A stretch of DNA of 64,000 nucleotides from WHSV01 sp050693935 (GTDB lineage: Bacteria > Actinomycetota > CADDZG01 > WHSQ01). The stretch is from positions 5,997 through 69,996 of the forward strand of contig JBOGWU010000277.1 in the NCBI GenBank assembly GCA_050693935.1, read 5' to 3'. Under the pieces are notes generated by a model. That model ran no database searches. It worked only from the letters and a program-made list of their open reading frames with translations, and was not told the DNA's origin. A program made the translations under genes and the position numbers. This document shows, in pieces, positions 17,626 to 25,908 of this stretch. How positions within the stretch are numbered: the stretch's first letter is position 1; every line of letters begins with the position of its first letter.

Positions 17626-18771
17626 TCAGCCGACCTTCCGGGCGCGCTCGACGATGCCGGGCAGCACCTCGAGGACCACGTCGACGTCCTCGTCCGTCGA
17701 CTCGCGTCCGAGCGAGAAGCGGACGCTGCCCTTGGCGATCTCGCGCGGCACCCCGATGGCAAGCAGCACGTGCGAGGGATCGATCGCGCCCGACTGGCAG
17801 GCCGAACCGGCAGAACAGGCGATCCCCGCGCCGTCGAACAACAGAAGGAGCGTCTCGCCGTCGGCGCCGGAGAAGCTGACGTTGAGTGTTCCCGGCACCC
17901 GCTTCGTCGGGTGACCGTTGAGCCGGACGCCGTCGATGGACGACTCGATCCCCTTCCACAACCTCGCGCGGAGCGAGCCCACGCGCTCGATCTTGTGATC
18001 GACCTCCTTGGCGGCGATCTCCGCGGCGATGCCGAAGCCGGCGATCCCGGGCACGTTGTAGGTCCCCGACCGGAGCCCGCGCTCATGCCCGCCTCCGTGC
18101 AACACCGGCTCTAGCGGCGCATGGCTGCGCGCAAAGAGAGCGCCGACGCCCTTTGGGCCTCCCAGCTTGTGAGCCGAGAACGCAGCGAAGTCCACGCCCA
18201 GCTCGTGGACGTTGACCGGCAGGTTGCCGAGCATCTGGACCGCGTCGGTGTGCACGAGTGTGGACGGGTTTACCGCTTCGACGGCACGCACGATTTCCGC
18301 AAGCGGCTGGGCCGTACCGATCTCGTTGTTGACCGCCATCACCGATACCAGGAGGGTCGTCGGCCTGACCGCGGCCGCGACCGCTTCCGGATCAACCAGG
18401 CCGTCGGGCCGGACTTCGAGCACGGTGATCTCGTAGCCGTTGTGGCCGAGCCATTCGATCGAGTCGAGCACCGCGTGGTGCTCGAAGCTGGTGGTGATGA
18501 GGTGGTTGCCGTTGCCGCGCAGCTTGTGGGCCGCCCCCTTGATCGCCAGGTTGTCGGCCTCGGTACCGCCACCCGTGAACACGATCTCGGCGGGGCTCGC
18601 ACCGATTGCGGTCGCCACCCTGTCTCTGGCGTCCTCGACGATCTCGCGCGCCGCCCGCCCGTAGGCATGGACCGAGGAAGGATTGCCGAACTCGCCCCTG
18701 AGGACGCCGATCATGGCCTCGGTCACCTCGAGGAGAACGGGGGTCGTGGCTGCGTAGTCGAGATAGTGCAT
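17626..18771 (-). CDS. iscS: cysteine desulfurase (IscS/NifS family)
   Basis: This is a PLP enzyme that converts cysteine to alanine and a protein persulfide, supplying sulfur for Fe-S clusters and, given the adjacent mnmA, for tRNA thiolation. It has 381 residues and starts MHYLDYAATTP as in the family. His99-His-type EHHA, the PLP lysine Lys202 in SAHK and the catalytic Cys325 in SAGSAC are all present. The ATG at 18771 has no clear Shine-Dalgarno site and only about 40 bases separate it from the divergent gene, so it may be translated from a leaderless message. Confidence 0.96.
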   Translation of the reverse strand: MHYLDYAATTPVLLEVTEAMIGVLRGEFGNPSSVHAYGRAAREIVEDARDRVATAIGASPAEIVFTGGGTEADNLAIKGAAHKLRGNGNHLITTSFEHHAVLDSIEWLGHNGYEITVLEVRPDGLVDPEAVAAAVRPTTLLVSVMAVNNEIGTAQPLAEIVRAVEAVNPSTLVHTDAVQMLGNLPVNVHELGVDFAAFSAHKLGGPKGVGALFARSHAPLEPVLHGGGHERGLRSGTYNVPGIAGFGIAAEIAAKEVDHKIERVGSLRARLWKGIESSIDGVRLNGHPTKRVPGTLNVSFSGADGETLLLLFDGAGIACSAGSACQSGAIDPSHVLLAIGVPREIAKGSVRFSLGRESTDEDVDVVLEVLPGIVERARKVG

Positions 18772-18812
18772 GCTTCAAAGCATAAGACCGCAAATGCGAG
18801 GGGGGCCGCGCC

Positions 18813-19718
18813 ATCATCGGGCTGAAGAAGGTCAGGGACCTGACGGTCCTCGATGAGCAGGGGCACGAGCAGGGCCTTCCGATCGCTGCCGCCAGCGCCC
18901 TGCTGAAGGTCGGTAAGAACCTGCTGGTGTTGTCCGATGACGAACGTCAGATGGCGGTGTTCGACGCGGAGTCCGATGAACCCGGTTACCTCATAAGGGT
19001 CATGAGCGGCAAGACCCCGCCAAGCGCCGACGAGCGAGCCGACCACAAGCCGGACTTCGAGTGCATGGCTCTGTTCGCTCCCTTTGGTCGCTTCGAGCAG
19101 GGCGCGATCCTCGGTCTGGGCTCAGGCTCCGCTCCCGACCGGGACAAGGGCACGCTGCTGTTGCTGACGGACGATCATCGGCCGAGAGAACCCTTCGAGG
19201 TCGTGGAACTGGGGGAACTTTACGAGCGGCTAAGAGAGGACCTCGACGACCTCAACATCGAGGGCAGCGCGGTCGTGGGGGACGACTTCCGTCTGATGCA
19301 ACGAGGCAACGGTCCCAAGGGTCGTAACGCGCGCGTCGATGTCGAGCTGACCGCGGTCCGGCATGCGCTGGACCAACGCGAACAGCTTCCGGCCACTTCC
19401 GTCACCGGCATCGAGTTCTACGAGCTCGGTCAGGTGCGCGGCGTCCCTCTCTGCTTCTCCGACGCCTCCCCGCTACCCGACGGCCGCATGGCCTTCATCG
19501 CCTCGGCCGAGTCCTCCGGCGGGCACCTCGGCTCCTCCATCGGGCTGATGGAGTCCGACGGTACGGTCTCGTTCAACGAGCCCATCGATCACGAGCTGAA
19601 GCTCGAGGGCCTGGTGGCGCGCGTCACCGACGAGGGTCAAGTGCATCTCCTGATGGTCAGCGATGCCGACGACCCCGACAGCCCGTCTCCCCTGATGGAG
19701 ACCTATCTGGAGCTCTAA
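18813..19718 (+). CDS. DUF6929-like beta-propeller protein, apparent ATC start
   Basis: The family call is moderate: the layout (KKVRDLTVLDEQG, then a long series of short beta strands with ASPLPDGRMAF and DADD) resembles the DUF6929/SMP-like propellers. Coding similarity clearly extends upstream of the first in-frame GTG/TTG (18924/18927), back to about 18813. There is an in-frame TAA at 18783 and no ATG, GTG or TTG between it and 18924. Two ATC codons (18813, 18816) follow a GAGGGG stretch by about 7-9 bases and would give a start at M-IGLKKVRDL. Alternatively an ATG at 18794 would be in frame if the G6 run at 18800-18805 lost one base. About 301 residues; likely ends at the terminator 19724-19744. 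Confidence 0.72.
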   Translation: MIGLKKVRDLTVLDEQGHEQGLPIAAASALLKVGKNLLVLSDDERQMAVFDAESDEPGYLIRVMSGKTPPSADERADHKPDFECMALFAPFGRFEQGAILGLGSGSAPDRDKGTLLLLTDDHRPREPFEVVELGELYERLREDLDDLNIEGSAVVGDDFRLMQRGNGPKGRNARVDVELTAVRHALDQREQLPATSVTGIEFYELGQVRGVPLCFSDASPLPDGRMAFIASAESSGGHLGSSIGLMESDGTVSFNEPIDHELKLEGLVARVTDEGQVHLLMVSDADDPDSPSPLMETYLEL

Positions 19719-19723
19719 CGGCC

Positions 19724-19744
19724 GGGCGGCCCCCGCCCACTTTT
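19724..19744 (+). terminator. Rho-independent terminator after the DUF6929-like gene
   Basis: GGGCGG at 19724-19729 pairs with CCGCCC at 19733-19738 around a 3-base loop and is followed by TTTT at 19741-19744. It lies 6 bases after the stop codon of the upstream gene. Confidence 0.65.
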
Positions 19745-19803
19745 CGACCGGCGCGCACCAAATCGGACCGGCACAGTCGAAAGAAGCCCGGTAGCGACGC
19801 AGG

Positions 19804-19917
19804 CTAGCCCGCGGGCTTGCTCGCGTCGCGCTCCGCATGGCCCACCGCCGGGGCCAGGCTCGACACCACCAGCGCGACCGCCGCGGTAACGGTCATCGTC
19901 AATTTCAGAATTCGCAT
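19804..19917 (-). CDS. possible 37-residue secreted peptide
   Basis: MRILKLTMTV begins a typical signal peptide: two basic residues, about 18 hydrophobic residues (VTAAVALVVSSLAPA) and an A-V-G-H-A cleavage-like site. Only about ten mature residues follow (ERDASKPAG). GAGGG sits just before the ATG. It lies downstream of guaD on the same strand. It may be a real small ORF, the truncated start of a lost secreted-protein gene, or chance. Confidence 0.3.
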   Translation of the reverse strand: MRILKLTMTVTAAVALVVSSLAPAVGHAERDASKPAG

Positions 19918-20036
19918 CCGCCCTCGATATATGGGAGCCGGCCACCACCCCGCGAAGAGGGACGTGTCCAGGGCGTGTCGGCCGCGGCGACCGGGCTCCT
20001 CATGGCGTGTTTCGCCGTGAGGGCGCGCATCCCCTC

Positions 20037-20516
20037 CTAGTAGATGATGGCGTCGGGGCGGGCACGCCATCGATCGAGGACCGCTTTGGCCTCGTCTCGC
20101 ATCAACTGCGACATCTCCAGCGAGCGCGACTCCAGCGCGAGGCCCAGCTCCCGATAGAGCCACTCGTCGTCGAAGCCGATCGCGGCGGCGTCCGCCCTGT
20201 GGTTGGCGAAGTAGACGTGCTCGACCCGTGCCCAGTACAACGCAGCCATGCACATCGGGCAGGGCTCGCTGCTGGAGTAGACGACGCAGCCGGCCAGGCG
20301 ATGGTCCCCCAGGGTGCGGCATGCGTCTCGGATCGCGAGGATCTCGGCGTGAGCGCTCGGGTCCTTGTCGACGAGAACCCGGTTGCGGCCACGGCCGACC
20401 ACCTCGCCGCCCCGCACGACGATTGCGCCGAAGGGTCCTCCTGCGTCGTCCCCCACGGCCTCGGCCGAAAGGTCGATGGCCGCCTGCATGAACCGGAACT
20501 CTGGATGTTTGGTCAC
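20037..20516 (-). CDS. guaD: guanine deaminase (CDA superfamily)
   Basis: This is a zinc hydrolase that deaminates guanine to xanthine in purine salvage or catabolism. It has 159 residues from GTG 20516. Zinc and proton-shuttle residues are HAE at 56-58 and PCPMC at 85-89. The C-terminal ADAAAIGFDDEWLYREL is the pattern seen in Bacillus-type guanine deaminase rather than in tRNA adenosine deaminase. An alternative start is ATG 20489. The gene lies alone between pilT (divergent) and the region with the small ORF. The related tRNA-deaminase TadA is the main alternative, but the GFDD tail argues against it. Confidence 0.88.
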   Translation of the reverse strand: MTKHPEFRFMQAAIDLSAEAVGDDAGGPFGAIVVRGGEVVGRGRNRVLVDKDPSAHAEILAIRDACRTLGDHRLAGCVVYSSSEPCPMCMAALYWARVEHVYFANHRADAAAIGFDDEWLYRELGLALESRSLEMSQLMRDEAKAVLDRWRARPDAIIY

Positions 20517-20606
20517 AGCGCCTAATAATCCCCGACCGGCGCCTGAGTGGGGGGATTGAGGACCAATTCGACTCAAGAGCCCCAGGGGCATGCCGATGGA
20601 GTCAAC

Positions 20607-21683
20607 GTGCCAGACATTCACGATTTCCTGAGACTCGTCCTCGACCACAAAGCATCCGATTTGCACTTGAAGGCCGGCTCGCCGCCCACTCTTCGCGTGT
20701 CCGGAAATCTCGGACGCGTGAAGCTCGAGCGCCTGAGCGCGGCCGACTGCGAGCAGGCGGCCATGGTGATGATGAGCGAAGACCACATCGCCGAGCTCAA
20801 GGTCAAGGGCGAGGTCGATTTCGCCCATTCGGAGCCCGGGGTCGGGCGCTTCCGGGTCAACGTCCACCGCCAGCGGGGCAGCATCGCCATCGCCGCTCGC
20901 CTCGTGCTGGCGACGGTCCCCTCGTTTCAGTCGCTCGGACTTCCGAACGCCGTCGAGCAACTCGCCAACGAGCACCGTGGACTGCTGCTCGTCACGGGAC
21001 CGACATCGTCGGGCAAGACGACCACCACCGGGGCCATCATCAGCCACATCAACAACACCAGGCCGGCTCACATTCTGACGATCGAGGATCCCATCGAGAT
21101 CCTGCACAACGATCAACAGTCGGTGGTGACTCAGCGAGAGATCGGGCAGGACACGGGTGATTTCGCAACCGCGCTGCGCGCGGCGATGCGCCAGGACCCA
21201 GACGTCATCTTCGTGGGCGAGATTCGCGACACCGAGACCGTGCGGGCCGCCCTGCAGGCGGCCGAGACCGGCCACTTCGTCGTAGCCACCATGCACACGA
21301 CCGACGTGTCCGAGACCGTCAACCGCGTCATCGACTTCTTTCCTCCGCACCAGCAGAACCAGGCACGCGTCGCCCTCGCGAGCACCATCGCGGGAGTCGT
21401 CTCGCAGCGACTACTCCCGCGCAAGGGCGGGGGCCGGGTCGCGGCCATCGAGGTAATGGTGATGAACGGACGCATCCGTGACCTGATCCTCAGCGCCGAC
21501 AAGACCCACATGATGCACGAGATCATTGCGGAGTCCGGCTTCTACGGGATGCAGACCTTCGACCAGGCGCTGCTCGGCCTGTACCGGCAGGGTCTCGTCA
21601 CGCTTGAGGACGCCAAGAACGCCGCGACCAACTCACACGACTTCCAGATCGCGCTGCGAGCCGAGGGCTTGCAGGAGATCTAG
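20607..21683 (+). CDS. pilT: PilT-type twitching motility/retraction ATPase
   Basis: This is a cytoplasmic hexameric ATPase that depolymerises type IV pili. It has 358 residues from GTG 20607, chosen because GGAG is 6 bases upstream and VPDIHDFLRLVLDHKASDLH is the usual N-terminus; an upstream GTG at 20547 adds a non-conserved stretch. Walker A GPTSSGKTT is at about 131-139, followed by the Asp box ILTIEDPIE, Walker B DVIFVGEIRD and the His box TGHFVVATMHT. No pilin or assembly gene is in the window, so any pilus operon is elsewhere. Confidence 0.93.
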   Translation: MPDIHDFLRLVLDHKASDLHLKAGSPPTLRVSGNLGRVKLERLSAADCEQAAMVMMSEDHIAELKVKGEVDFAHSEPGVGRFRVNVHRQRGSIAIAARLVLATVPSFQSLGLPNAVEQLANEHRGLLLVTGPTSSGKTTTTGAIISHINNTRPAHILTIEDPIEILHNDQQSVVTQREIGQDTGDFATALRAAMRQDPDVIFVGEIRDTETVRAALQAAETGHFVVATMHTTDVSETVNRVIDFFPPHQQNQARVALASTIAGVVSQRLLPRKGGGRVAAIEVMVMNGRIRDLILSADKTHMMHEIIAESGFYGMQTFDQALLGLYRQGLVTLEDAKNAATNSHDFQIALRAEGLQEI

Positions 21684-21695
21684 GGGCGCTGCGAC

Positions 21696-23249
21696 TCACG
21701 CCCTGGAAGCCCCTTCGCGAGAGCGCAGCTTCGTAACCAGGTTGTTGAGGCTCGTGCGCTCCTGCGGGGTGAGGCCCGCCACCAGGTAGGCCGCCACGTA
21801 CACGATCCCACCCAGGACTCCGAGTATCGCCAGGTCGAGCGGCGAGCGGGCGTCGAGAACTAGCTGCCCCGCCCACATCACCCCGGCGGCCGCGGCTCCA
21901 GGAATCAGCAGGCGCCCGTAGCGCGCGTCGTAGGGCTGAATTCGCACGAAGCGATGGACGAGCGTGAGCCTAAAGAGGTTCGAGACGGTGAACGTGATGG
22001 CGTTGGCAAGCGCGGCTCCTTCGATGCCGTAGCGAGAGCAGAGCCAGATCGCGAGCACGACATCGAGCACGAGGGAGCTGACGTAGACGAGCAGGTCCCA
22101 GCCGGTGCGGCCCACCATGATCAGGATGAAGCCGGCGCTCCCCGTCACGACGTTGGCGAGTTGTCCCGCGAGCAGGATCAGCAGCGCGGTTCGCCCCGCG
22201 TCGGCGAAGTCCGAACCAAACAAGCTCATGACGGCATCGGGCGCGATCGCGATCAAGGCGAACACGGGCAGCGTTGCCGCCACCAGCCAGCGCGTGAGCG
22301 TCTTGTACAGGTCGTCGAGACGCGCGTGCTGACCTCGGTTGTAGAGGTCGGCCACGTAGGGACCGAACATCAGGTTGACGGACGTTAGAAACAGCATCAC
22401 CACCTGCCCGGCGCGCAGCGCCGCGGAGTAGACGCCCACTTCGGAATCGCTGACGAAGTAGGTGAGAACGAAGAGGTCGGTCCAGAACAAGAGTTGTGCA
22501 AACAGGGCGGCGGGCGCGCGCGGTCCCGCATAGCGCGCCAGCTTTCCGAGCCAGCCCACCTCCGGCGGCGCGATCTCCCAAGTTCGCGACTCCCTGCGCC
22601 ACGACAGCCACGCTGCAACCGAGGCCGCCGCCCATGAGAGCGAGTAGGCCGCGATGCTGGCCGTGGCCGTCGTAGAAACCGTCCACATCAGCAGCGTCAG
22701 CAGTATCCATCCAACGTTCTGGCCCGCCCAGAAGATGAACAGGGTGTAGCGCATGATCTTGAGCCCGCGCGTCGCGGCCAGCCACACATTGGTGAGGGCG
22801 AGGAAGGGCAGCCCCGCGGCGGCGACCTCGACCGCCCAGCGATGATCAGCCCGGTCGACGTTGAACAGGCTGTAGATCGGCTCCGCGAAGACAACGACGA
22901 GTCCGGCGACGGCGGCGCTGACCGCCAGGGCGATCCACGTCGCTCGCGCCACCGTCCCCCTGATGCGCCGCCACTCCCCCGTCCCGGCGTCCACCGCCAC
23001 GTCCCTCAAGACCGCCATGTCCATTCCGGCGCGCGTGGCGAAGGAGGCCACGAACGCCGCCTGAGTCAGCACCGTCACCACCCCGTAGCCGGCGCTGCCC
23101 AGGGTGCGGGTCATCAGCACCTGAATTACGAGTAGGGCGGCGGCGGCGACCCCAATGCCCACCACGTTCTGAGCGGTTCCTGACAGGATCGTGTGGTAAT
23201 CCCCGCGGGGGGACTTCCCGCCCTCTTCGGCGCCGGGCGCCGCTCTCAT
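21696..23249 (-). CDS. polysaccharide/oligosaccharide flippase (MOP superfamily)
   Basis: This is an integral membrane protein of 517 residues with about 14 hydrophobic helices, belonging to the Wzx/RfbX group of the MOP superfamily. It would move lipid-linked oligosaccharide across the cytoplasmic membrane. GYGVVTVLTQAAFVASFATR is the conserved helix-1/2 region, and helical pairs repeat to about residue 490 before a short basic tail. The ATG at 23249 has no obvious ribosome site, so the start is uncertain. It is divergent from the sqdB-like gene and opens the glycan locus. A second flippase of the same superfamily lies at 28786-30039. Confidence 0.88.
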   Translation of the reverse strand: MRAAPGAEEGGKSPRGDYHTILSGTAQNVVGIGVAAAALLVIQVLMTRTLGSAGYGVVTVLTQAAFVASFATRAGMDMAVLRDVAVDAGTGEWRRIRGTVARATWIALAVSAAVAGLVVVFAEPIYSLFNVDRADHRWAVEVAAAGLPFLALTNVWLAATRGLKIMRYTLFIFWAGQNVGWILLTLLMWTVSTTATASIAAYSLSWAAASVAAWLSWRRESRTWEIAPPEVGWLGKLARYAGPRAPAALFAQLLFWTDLFVLTYFVSDSEVGVYSAALRAGQVVMLFLTSVNLMFGPYVADLYNRGQHARLDDLYKTLTRWLVAATLPVFALIAIAPDAVMSLFGSDFADAGRTALLILLAGQLANVVTGSAGFILIMVGRTGWDLLVYVSSLVLDVVLAIWLCSRYGIEGAALANAITFTVSNLFRLTLVHRFVRIQPYDARYGRLLIPGAAAAGVMWAGQLVLDARSPLDLAILGVLGGIVYVAAYLVAGLTPQERTSLNNLVTKLRSREGASRA

Positions 23250-23387
23250 CGTGCGAACTGGCTCGGCAAGTCAACCAACCTCGTGGCTCAAAGACGTCGT
23301 AGTGAACGGGAACGCTAGTATGCTGCGGCGCCAATGGGCGTGGCACAACGGGGTAGCCGCGCGGACATGGACACATGGAGAGCAAAC

Positions 23388-24563
23388 GTGAGAATTCTCA
23401 TTCTGGGTGGTGACGGCTACCTCGGGTGGCCGACGGCAATGAATCTGGCCAACCAAGGCTACGACGTGAGCGTGGTGGACAGCTTCCATCGCCGGCTCTG
23501 GGACGACGAGATCGGCTCTGGCTCGCTTACGCCGATCAAGTCCCTGCGTGAGCGGGTCCGAACGTGGAACGAGGTCGGCGACCGCTCCATCGAGATGTTC
23601 GTGGGAGATATCTGCGACTGGGACTTTCTCGCCGGCGTCTTCAAGGAGACTCAGCCCGAGGCCATCGTGCACTACGGCGAGCACCGCGCCGCCCCCTTCT
23701 CGATGCTTTCGCGCCGGCACGCGGTCATGACTCAAGTCAACAACGTCGTAGGCACCCTGAACGTGCTCTACGCGATGAAGGAGTTCACGCCCGAATCGCA
23801 CCTCGTCAAACTCGGAACGATGGGCGAGTACGGCACGCCGAACATCGACATCGAAGAGGGCTTCATCAAGATCAACCACAACGGGCGCAGCGACATCATG
23901 CAGTTCCCGAAGAAGCCGGGCTCGTTCTACCACCTCTCCAAGGTCCACGACAGCCACAACATCGAATTCGTTTGTCGCGTGTGGGGGCTGCGCGCGACCG
24001 ACCTCAACCAGGGCGTCGTCTACGGAGTCCACACCGACGAGACCGAGCTGCATCCCGATCTCGCGACGCGTTTCGACTACGACGACGTTTGGGGCACCGT
24101 GCTCAACCGCTATTGCGTCCAGGCCGCCATCGGCCATCCACTGACCGTCTACGGTAAGGGCGGTCAGACGCGCGGCTTCCTCGACATCCGCGACACGCTG
24201 GCCTGCGTCGAGCTCGCCATAGCGAATCCTGCCGACATGGGCGAGTTCCGCGTCTTCAACCAGTTCACCGAGCAGTTCACCGTAGGTGAGCTCGCAGAAA
24301 AGGTCGCCGAAGGAGCCCGCAAGCTCGGCTGGGAGCCCACCATCGAACACCTGCCGAATCCGCGCGTCGAGCAGGAGGAGCACTACTACAACGCCAAGCA
24401 CACCAAGCTGCTCGACCTGGGTCTCGAGCCCCACCTGCTGTCTGACACGCTCATCGACGGCCTTCTGGAGACCGTGCGCGACCATGCGGAGCTGGTGGAT
24501 CGCGATCTGCTCTACCCGAGTCATAGCTGGACCGAGGGCAAGCTCGCCAAGCCCCTCCACTAA
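23388..24563 (+). CDS. sqdB: UDP-sulfoquinovose synthase-like NAD-dependent epimerase
   Basis: This is an extended SDR enzyme of 391 residues. The N-terminal Rossmann motif GGDGYLGWP (8-16), the substrate-loop EHRAAPFSM (98-106), TMGEYGTPNIDI (144-155) and the catalytic YHLSK (181-185) are the diagnostic pattern of SQD1/SqdB, which makes UDP-sulfoquinovose from UDP-glucose and sulfite. GTG 23388 is preceded by GGAGAG at 5-6 bases; upstream in-frame ATGs have no such site. No sulfolipid transferase (SqdX/SqdD) is next to it, so the product may go to a glycan. An alternative is a related epimerase with another substrate. Confidence 0.87.
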   Translation: MRILILGGDGYLGWPTAMNLANQGYDVSVVDSFHRRLWDDEIGSGSLTPIKSLRERVRTWNEVGDRSIEMFVGDICDWDFLAGVFKETQPEAIVHYGEHRAAPFSMLSRRHAVMTQVNNVVGTLNVLYAMKEFTPESHLVKLGTMGEYGTPNIDIEEGFIKINHNGRSDIMQFPKKPGSFYHLSKVHDSHNIEFVCRVWGLRATDLNQGVVYGVHTDETELHPDLATRFDYDDVWGTVLNRYCVQAAIGHPLTVYGKGGQTRGFLDIRDTLACVELAIANPADMGEFRVFNQFTEQFTVGELAEKVAEGARKLGWEPTIEHLPNPRVEQEEHYYNAKHTKLLDLGLEPHLLSDTLIDGLLETVRDHAELVDRDLLYPSHSWTEGKLAKPLH

Positions 24564-24843
24564 AAAAGGTGCCGGCCTCGTTCCTGGACCCTAGGGGGTG
24601 TGTTTCGCGACACTTCGGGGTCCAGAAAGACCCCAAACCGGCATCGAGGGGAAATGGGAGCTCACCGGCCTTGAGAGAGCCCGATGCCTTTCGAGGTCCG
24701 ACGAACCCGACGGCCCTCCGCGGCGCTCCCCCGGCTTGATCGCACGCGGGAGGCATTATCCTGCTCGTTCCATCCTCGAGTGCCCTAGGCTCTCGGGCTG
24801 GCTGCCGACAATGGGACGGCCCTGAACCGCAGAGGAGGCCACG
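24564..24843. other. 280-base intergenic region before the rmlA-like gene
   Basis: The left part contains the hairpin structure at 24568-24645. The right end carries a strong AGGAGG ribosome site at 24833-24838. No convincing gene is visible between them. Confidence 0.5.
24568..24645 (+). ncRNA. candidate structured leader with nested and competing hairpins
   Basis: GGTGCCGG (24568-24575) can pair with CCGGCATC (24638-24645). Inside it TGGACCC (24585-24591) pairs with GGGTCCA (24618-24624), enclosing GTGT/ACAC (24600-24603 / 24610-24613). A mutually exclusive hairpin GGGGTC (24617-24622) / GACCCC (24629-24634) competes for the same bases. It lies between the sqdB-like gene and the rmlA-like gene. 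Nested plus alternative stems suggest an attenuator or riboregulator, but no known riboswitch is recognised. Confidence 0.35.
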
Positions 24844-25908
24844 ATCAAAGCGTTGGTGCTGTCGGGGGGGCACGGAATCCGCCTGCGCCCGATAACCCAT
24901 ACCAGTGCCAAGCAGCTCGTGCCTATAGGGAATCGCCCGATCATCGATTTCGGCCTCGAGGCGATTGCGGAGGCGGGCGTCGAAGACGTGGGTATCGTGG
25001 TTGGTGAAACTCATGCCGAGATCGAGGCTTACGTCGGCGACGGTTCCCGGTACGGGATAGCGGTCACCTACATCTACCAGTCGGCCCCTCTGGGCCTCGC
25101 GCATGCGGTGCTCACGGCGGAGGAGTTCTTGGACAACGAGCCCTTCGTGATGTTTCTGGGCGACAACCTGATCGCCGGGGGTATCAGCGAGTTCGTGCAG
25201 CACTTCGTCAAGAGCAGACCCACGGCGCAGATCCTGCTCGCGAAGGTCCACGACCCCGAGCGATTCGGAGTCGCGGAGCTCGACGAGCTCGGCGGGGTGC
25301 GCCGATTGCTTGAGAAGCCTGCCGACCCCCCGAGCGATCTCGCGCTCGTGGGCGTTTACATGTTCTCGTCCCGGATCATGGAAGCGGCGCGAGCGATCCA
25401 ACCGAGTGCTCGAGGCGAGCTCGAGATCACGGACGCGATCCAGTGGATGATCGACGCGGGAGATGATGTCCAGTCACAGATCATCGAGGGGTGGTGGAAA
25501 GACACCGGCCAGGTGGTCGATCTCTTGGAGGCGAACCGCATCGTGCTGGACACGTTGGAGTCAAGGATCGTGGGCAATGTGGACGCAGACTCGGAGGTCC
25601 AGGGACGGGTGGTCATCGAAGAGGGAGCGGTGCTTGTCAACAGCTACGTCCGGGGGCCGGCGACGATCGGATGCGGAGCCAAGCTGGTGAACACGTTCAT
25701 CGGCCCTTACACGTCGGTGGGCCAGGATTGCGTGCTAACGGACTGCGAGGTGGAGCACTCGATCATCCTTGAGAAAAGCAGGATCGAGGGGATCCGTCGA
25801 ATCGAGGACTCGTTGATCGGCAAACAGGTCGAGGTGGCACCCGCCGGCGAGAAGCCGCGCGCCTTTCGACTGGTCCTCGGGGACCACAGCCGGGTGGGCC
25901 TCCTGTAG
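24844..25908 (+). CDS. rmlA: glucose-1-phosphate thymidylyltransferase, long form; apparent ATC start
   Basis: This is a nucleotidyltransferase that makes dTDP-glucose from glucose-1-phosphate. It has 354 residues counting from ATC 24844. The nucleotidyltransferase domain (1-240) has the loop SGGHGIRLRP, KQLVPIGNRP, FLGDN and WWKDTG. A left-handed beta-helix follows (245-350). AGGAGG at 24833-24838 is 5 bases from ATC 24844, and the resulting (M)KALVLSGG is exactly the family N-terminus. The first canonical codon, TTG 24853, is 14 bases from the site and would remove conserved residues. The usual Thr after GxG is Ile here. It is followed without a gap by rmlB. Confidence 0.9.
   Translation: MKALVLSGGHGIRLRPITHTSAKQLVPIGNRPIIDFGLEAIAEAGVEDVGIVVGETHAEIEAYVGDGSRYGIAVTYIYQSAPLGLAHAVLTAEEFLDNEPFVMFLGDNLIAGGISEFVQHFVKSRPTAQILLAKVHDPERFGVAELDELGGVRRLLEKPADPPSDLALVGVYMFSSRIMEAARAIQPSARGELEITDAIQWMIDAGDDVQSQIIEGWWKDTGQVVDLLEANRIVLDTLESRIVGNVDADSEVQGRVVIEEGAVLVNSYVRGPATIGCGAKLVNTFIGPYTSVGQDCVLTDCEVEHSIILEKSRIEGIRRIEDSLIGKQVEVAPAGEKPRAFRLVLGDHSRVGLL

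Larger units (their letters stand above)
19719..20036. other. 318-base region between the DUF6929-like gene and guaD
   Basis: Apart from the terminator at its left end, this stretch holds only the short minus-strand frame at 19804-19917 described separately. No other convincing coding or RNA signal is visible. Confidence 0.5.

Noticed and set aside
16375..18114. A 579-codon open frame on the plus strand
   Set aside because: It runs antisense to mnmA and iscS, both with intact motifs; its translation has no recognisable domain and reflects GC-rich codon bias.
20037..20516. tRNA adenosine deaminase TadA
   Set aside because: The C-terminal ADAAAIGFDDEWLYREL pattern fits guanine deaminase better.
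20037..21350. A 437-codon minus-strand frame including guaD
   Set aside because: Only the last 159 codons are guaD; the rest is antisense to pilT and has no ribosome site or similarity.
23271..24560. A 429-codon minus-strand frame
   Set aside because: Antisense to the sqdB-like gene, whose motifs are intact.
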